A stretch of DNA of 35,825 nucleotides. It comes from Defluviitaleaceae bacterium (GTDB taxonomy: Bacteria; Bacillota; Clostridia; Lachnospirales; WQUN01). Numbering within the stretch: position 1 is the first letter of the stretch; every line of letters starts with the position of its first letter. The notes under the pieces are model-generated. The model saw only the letters and a list, made by a program, of their open reading frames with translations, had not been told where the DNA came from and searched no databases. The DNA lies in NCBI GenBank assembly GCA_009785605.1, contig WQVY01000023.1, positions 1 through 35,825 on the forward strand, in the 5' to 3' direction. The translations under genes and the position numbers were made by a program. Of the stretch, positions 33,153-35,825 are shown one piece after another.

Positions 33153-33557
33153 CTAAATTGCCCAATTTATAGATAAATCTACATCTTCGGCATTTACAAA
33201 ATTAAGGCGCATCAAAATTTGTCCGGCTTCAAAGTTACTGGTGTCAAGAGTCCCGTTAAATCCCCTGGACAACTCGAAAACCTCTGTAATATCACCTTGG
33301 ATTAACACTAAGGTAATTGCTCCTCTGTTGTCACTTATGTCAACTTGTATCGCAGACAGCTCCTCCGCACTCAAATCAAGCATTCTTTCGGCCATACCAT
33401 CAATTGACCTTGCAGCTATCGCCCAACTACCCAACTGTCTATCGTGAGAAAGCCCTCTGACTGACCAACTGCTTGAAAAGCCCGTATCGCCATTTCCGCA
33501 TCCAACCAAGCTAATCACAAGCAAAAGCGCAACTCCAAGCATGATTAATTTTTTCAT
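33153..33557 (-). CDS. Small predicted lipoprotein
   Basis: 134 aa. The signal peptide has KK, a hydrophobic core and lipobox LVGC (Cys20), so it should be lipid-anchored at the cell surface. GAGGAG precedes the ATG. The mature part has alternating strands (AITLVLIQGDITEVFELSRG, GQILMRLNFVNAEDVDLSI) and no motif I recognise. It lies 59 bases after the methyltransferase pair on the same strand and might be co-transcribed. Confidence 0.75.
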   Translation of the reverse strand: MKKLIMLGVALLLVISLVGCGNGDTGFSSSWSVRGLSHDRQLGSWAIAARSIDGMAERMLDLSAEELSAIQVDISDNRGAITLVLIQGDITEVFELSRGFNGTLDTSNFEAGQILMRLNFVNAEDVDLSINWAI

Positions 33558-33615
33558 TTATACATTTCTCCTCGCGTTATTTAATTTTTCCAAGATAATT
33601 TCAATGGTCACAATG

Positions 33616-34506
33616 CTATGCACTTTTCTTCTTACATACTAATATAATCTCCCGGCCTCTGATACGGCTTGCATAGTGGTTTGGTGCCCTTAACTCTTGC
33701 TGTGGTATGGGTTGGAGTTGGGCTGGCTCGTCTATATTGCCTGTCTTGTCATACCACGAGAACTCGTCTACTATTTCGTACCCGGCTTTTTCCATCACAG
33801 CGCGGAGTTGACGGCTGTAGTAGTATTTCATTTGTAAGGGCTCGACTAAGCGCTCTGTTTTACCGCTGGGGTATGTGACTGTGTATGCCAGGTATGGGTA
33901 GATGATTTGGTTTATTGGGTCTATCCGTTCGCGGCATTCGTAGCGCGCTATGTTTATACCTGTTTCGTTGCAAACTATCTCGCCAATAAATATTTCTTCG
34001 CGGCACCAGTCTTCGTGCAGGGGGTCTTTGTTTGGGTTAAACACATTAATAATAAAAATACCGTCGTCTGTCAAATGCCTGTGTATGCATGCCAGGGTAC
34101 TTTGTATGTCCGACTCAGCCGTTATTGCCTGAAATGCACGGAATGGTGCGGTTATGAGTGCGAACTTACGCCCTATGTTAAAGTCCGCCATGTTGCCATG
34201 GATGATTTGTACCTGCTTTGTAAGCTTTGGCTGTGCGGCTGTTTCTTTTGCCAATTTATCGCGGAAAATATCCAGCATTTGGCTAGACAGGTCTAGCCCT
34301 GTAACATTAAAGCCGTCCTTTGCCAGTGCCAGCGCTACGCGCCCTGTGCCGCAGCCCAGCTCTAATATTTCGCCTTTTTCGCCGTTATTACCACACTGCA
34401 TGGCGGCATATTCGCGGTAAAATGGTGTGTCTGGCATTGGGGGATTGGTTCCATGTTCTATTTCGTATATCCATGCCGTGTTGCGGTATATATTTTTTTC
34501 TGTCAT
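33616..34506 (-). CDS. Class I SAM-dependent methyltransferase (second of a coupled pair)
   Basis: 296 aa. The ATG at 34506 has GGGAGG upstream and shares ATGA with the stop of the upstream methyltransferase. The Rossmann-fold SAM motif is EILELGCGTGRVALALA (motif I, ~48-64), followed by VTGLDLSSQMLDI (motif II) and IHGNMADF (motif III). The C-terminal half is a beta-rich substrate part with YYYSRQLRAVMEKAGYEIV. The substrate is unknown. Confidence 0.92.
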   Translation of the reverse strand: MTEKNIYRNTAWIYEIEHGTNPPMPDTPFYREYAAMQCGNNGEKGEILELGCGTGRVALALAKDGFNVTGLDLSSQMLDIFRDKLAKETAAQPKLTKQVQIIHGNMADFNIGRKFALITAPFRAFQAITAESDIQSTLACIHRHLTDDGIFIINVFNPNKDPLHEDWCREEIFIGEIVCNETGINIARYECRERIDPINQIIYPYLAYTVTYPSGKTERLVEPLQMKYYYSRQLRAVMEKAGYEIVDEFSWYDKTGNIDEPAQLQPIPQQELRAPNHYASRIRGREIILVCKKKSA

Positions 34507-35333
34507 GTTATTTTCCTCCCTACATACAATAGATGTTCGGCCCAGCTTTGAAATTCTTCCCGTTCCCATATTTTTTCGCACAAGTCCAGCCACTTATTTA
34601 TGATTTCATGGGACTGTGACATGATATTGCTCTCGCATGGTGACAGGACACCTTCTTGGCTTATCATGTGCAGCTTTGTGAGTGGGAACTGCGACATAAA
34701 CGGCAATATTTCGCTTTGCTCTATAAAAAATGCTTGGGTAAAGGCATTGCCCTTGTAGCTTTTTTTATCTATGAAGTTTTGTATAAATGTTACTTCGGAT
34801 GGGTCGTTAGACATTAGTATTTCGGGCGATTCTTTCATGCTGTAGATTATGCCGCCCATCATGTTTATAAATGACACATAAATTATCCCACCGGGTACAA
34901 GCAAGTTGAGCGCTGCGTTAACCGCTTGTACGCGTTCATATTCTTCTAGCAGGTGGTACATGGGCCCCATAAGTAGTATGTGGTCGTATTTTTCTTGGGT
35001 TAGCTCGTCTGCTTTGCATGCATCGCCGGTGATGGTTTTTAGTGTTAGACCTTGCTCTAGGGCTTGGCTTGCCGCGAACTTCGTATTTTGGGGGGATAAG
35101 TCAAAAAGTGTTACGTCGCACCCCCTACTAGCAAGGTATAGTGAGTAACGCCCTGGGCCGCCGCCTATATCCAGGACCTTTTGGCTTGGCTTGATGTACC
35201 GGTCTAGCATACGGCAGGTTAGTAGAAACTCTGGCCTGTTGGCAATCCTTGTCCATTCTGCTTCAACATTGGCATCGTAATAATCGCGTATGATTTTTGT
35301 GGTTTCGTGCACTACATTAATGGTTTCTTCCAT
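34503..35333 (-). CDS. Class I SAM-dependent methyltransferase (first of a coupled pair)
   Basis: 276 aa. SAM motif I is VLDIGGGPGRYSLYLA (~53-68), then DVTLFDLSPQNTKFA and TGDACKADEL. The acceptor side has LLMGPMYHLLEEYERVQAV. The family resembles small-molecule methyltransferases near UbiE/Tam types. AAGGAGG precedes the ATG. An intrinsic terminator lies 14 bases upstream of that ribosome site, following a 29-residue peptide gene. This arrangement suggests the two methyltransferases are expressed by read-through from the peptide promoter. Confidence 0.92.
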   Translation of the reverse strand: MEETINVVHETTKIIRDYYDANVEAEWTRIANRPEFLLTCRMLDRYIKPSQKVLDIGGGPGRYSLYLASRGCDVTLFDLSPQNTKFAASQALEQGLTLKTITGDACKADELTQEKYDHILLMGPMYHLLEEYERVQAVNAALNLLVPGGIIYVSFINMMGGIIYSMKESPEILMSNDPSEVTFIQNFIDKKSYKGNAFTQAFFIEQSEILPFMSQFPLTKLHMISQEGVLSPCESNIMSQSHEIINKWLDLCEKIWEREEFQSWAEHLLYVGRKIT

Positions 35334-35360
35334 GGTATTACCTCCTTATTATTGCAAGAA

Positions 35361-35396
35361 TAAAAAAGCGGCTAAGGTTGGTTACCTTAGCCGCTT
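35361..35396 (-). terminator. Intrinsic terminator between the small peptide gene and the methyltransferase pair
   Basis: Perfect 13-bp stem (aagcggctaaggt / accttagccgctt) with a 5-base loop, followed on the minus strand by TTTTTTATT. It lies directly before the methyltransferase ribosome site, so it should attenuate these genes. Confidence 0.92.
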
Positions 35397-35431
35397 AATG
35401 ATTTTATTAGTATGATATTATGTTTTATCAC

Positions 35432-35521
35432 CTAAAAAAAGCAAAACGCGACTAAGCCAACGGATGGATCCGCCGACATGGCCGCATTATTAAAGCTGAA
35501 GTTTTGCATGAAGTTTTTCAC
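35432..35521 (-). CDS. 29-residue small peptide (putative signalling or modified peptide precursor)
   Basis: GTG start at 35519-35521 with a perfect AAGGAG 8 bases upstream and its own promoter (35560-35588). The peptide starts MKNFMQNFSF and ends VGLVAFCFF with a TAG stop, then the terminator at 35361-35396. An internal Met at residue 5 is an alternative start without a good site. It has a polar N-terminal half and a hydrophobic, Cys-containing tail. I do not recognise the family. The order promoter, short peptide, terminator, methyltransferase pair, with a divergent ABC transporter, resembles small secreted-peptide loci. Function is inference; a leader peptide for attenuation is an alternative. 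Confidence 0.6.
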   Translation of the reverse strand: MKNFMQNFSFNNAAMSADPSVGLVAFCFF

Positions 35522-35559
35522 TGTGTATACTCCTTGCCTTTGTTGGGTGACTTTTGAGT

Positions 35560-35588
35560 AAGGTAACATATGGGTGTAGCAATGTCAA
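35560..35588 (-). promoter_or_regulatory. Promoter of the small peptide (and methyltransferases)
   Basis: TTGACA (35583-35588), a 17-base spacer and TACCTT (35560-35565) on the minus strand, 38 bases before the GTG. Confidence 0.65.
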
Positions 35589-35619
35589 TCTTTCGAATAA
35601 TTATAGCGTCACAAATGAA

Positions 35620-35659
35620 TTAAGACATTTTTAAGACTTTCCTAAAGCTTATTTAAGAC
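35620..35659 (+). promoter_or_regulatory. Four operator-like repeats with 11-bp period
   Basis: ttaagac occurs at 35620, 35631 and 35653, with a degenerate ctaaagc at 35642, so all four are spaced exactly 11 bp. This is typical of OmpR/PhoB-family response-regulator sites next to a promoter. A TATATT -10-like element follows at 35666-35671, suggesting activation of the ABC transporter gene. The two-component genes are not in the window. Confidence 0.7.
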
Positions 35660-35739
35660 TAAGTATATATTATTGCAGCATCAAACAAGTGGTGCGCGGC
35701 AAAACAACCGTAAGCTGCGCCCCATATCAAGGAGGAAAC

Positions 35740-35825
35740 ATGAGCATATTAAAAACCCAAAACCTATGCAAACGTTATGGCCGCCGCCCGGCAGTGGACA
35801 ATGTTAGCATAACCGTAGAAAAAGG
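35740..35825 (+). CDS. ABC transporter ATP-binding protein, partial (5' end only)
   Basis: Starts ATG at 35740 with AAGGAGG 7 bases upstream and runs off the right edge. The 28 visible residues (SILKTQNLCKRYGRRPAVDNV and then SITVEKG) match the start of ABC ATPases of the BcrA or drug/lantibiotic exporter type. The Walker A motif would be just outside the window. It is preceded by four 11-bp-spaced operator-like repeats, consistent with peptide-antibiotic-induced exporters. Confidence 0.85.
   Translation, partial: MSILKTQNLCKRYGRRPAVDNVSITVEK

Overview
The window looks like chromosomal DNA of a low-to-medium GC Firmicute, most probably a gut-type Clostridia/Lachnospiraceae-like organism. The evidence is strong AGGAGG ribosome sites, TTGACA/TATAAT promoters, ribonuclease Y, a DUF1540 protein, PadR-DUF1700/DUF4097, MerR-GyrI and AraC-GyrI regulators, and frequent 1-4 base gene overlaps. 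No rRNA, tRNA, IS transposase or CRISPR array was seen.

Region 1 (1-3634, minus strand) is the most unusual part. Three near-identical small precursor-like genes (75-78 aa) share a leader with an FDLD box, a variable Cys-rich middle and a constant Cys-containing C-terminus. They are interleaved with genes for TraB/GumN (Tiki-like) family lipoproteins, one complete and one running off the left edge. Each precursor has a conserved 5' leader with a small stem-loop and is followed by a long hairpin with compensatory changes. The leader loop (AAAATAGGG) is complementary to an unpaired segment of the hairpins. I read this as an uncharacterised RiPP (probably lanthipeptide-like) locus with repeated precursor / hairpin / TraB-lipoprotein cassettes. 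No modification enzyme lies inside the window; the operon continues past position 1.

Region 2 (3687-6646) holds two translationally coupled ParB-like paralogues on the minus strand, then a VapBC-type toxin-antitoxin pair and a GNAT acetyltransferase on the plus strand. This has an accessory, mobile-element flavour.

Region 3 (6735-21766) is mostly housekeeping or stable genes. In order: a GH95-like glycoside hydrolase overlapping a MATE exporter tail to tail, an orphan fused ABC-type permease ending inside a 91-bp inverted repeat, valS, apt, a DUF1540 mini-protein, rny, ung, rmuC (overlapping the next gene tail to tail), a DUF1700/DUF4097 protein and its PadR regulator. A GC-rich patch with 36-bp tandem repeats and a decayed PadR copy follow.

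Region 4 (21921-33557) contains an S66 LD-carboxypeptidase, a BrnTA toxin-antitoxin pair, a self-regulated MerR-GyrI protein, a P-loop kinase / CDF transporter / cardiolipin synthase operon, an AraC-GyrI regulator, an ECF sigma factor with a long C-terminal extension, an unknown protein, a gene fragment and a small lipoprotein.

Region 5 (33616-35825) carries two coupled SAM methyltransferases. They are preceded by an intrinsic terminator and a 29-residue peptide gene with its own promoter and strong ribosome site. Divergent to it starts an ABC transporter ATPase (cut by the right edge), behind four operator-like repeats spaced exactly 11 bp. This may be a second small peptide system.
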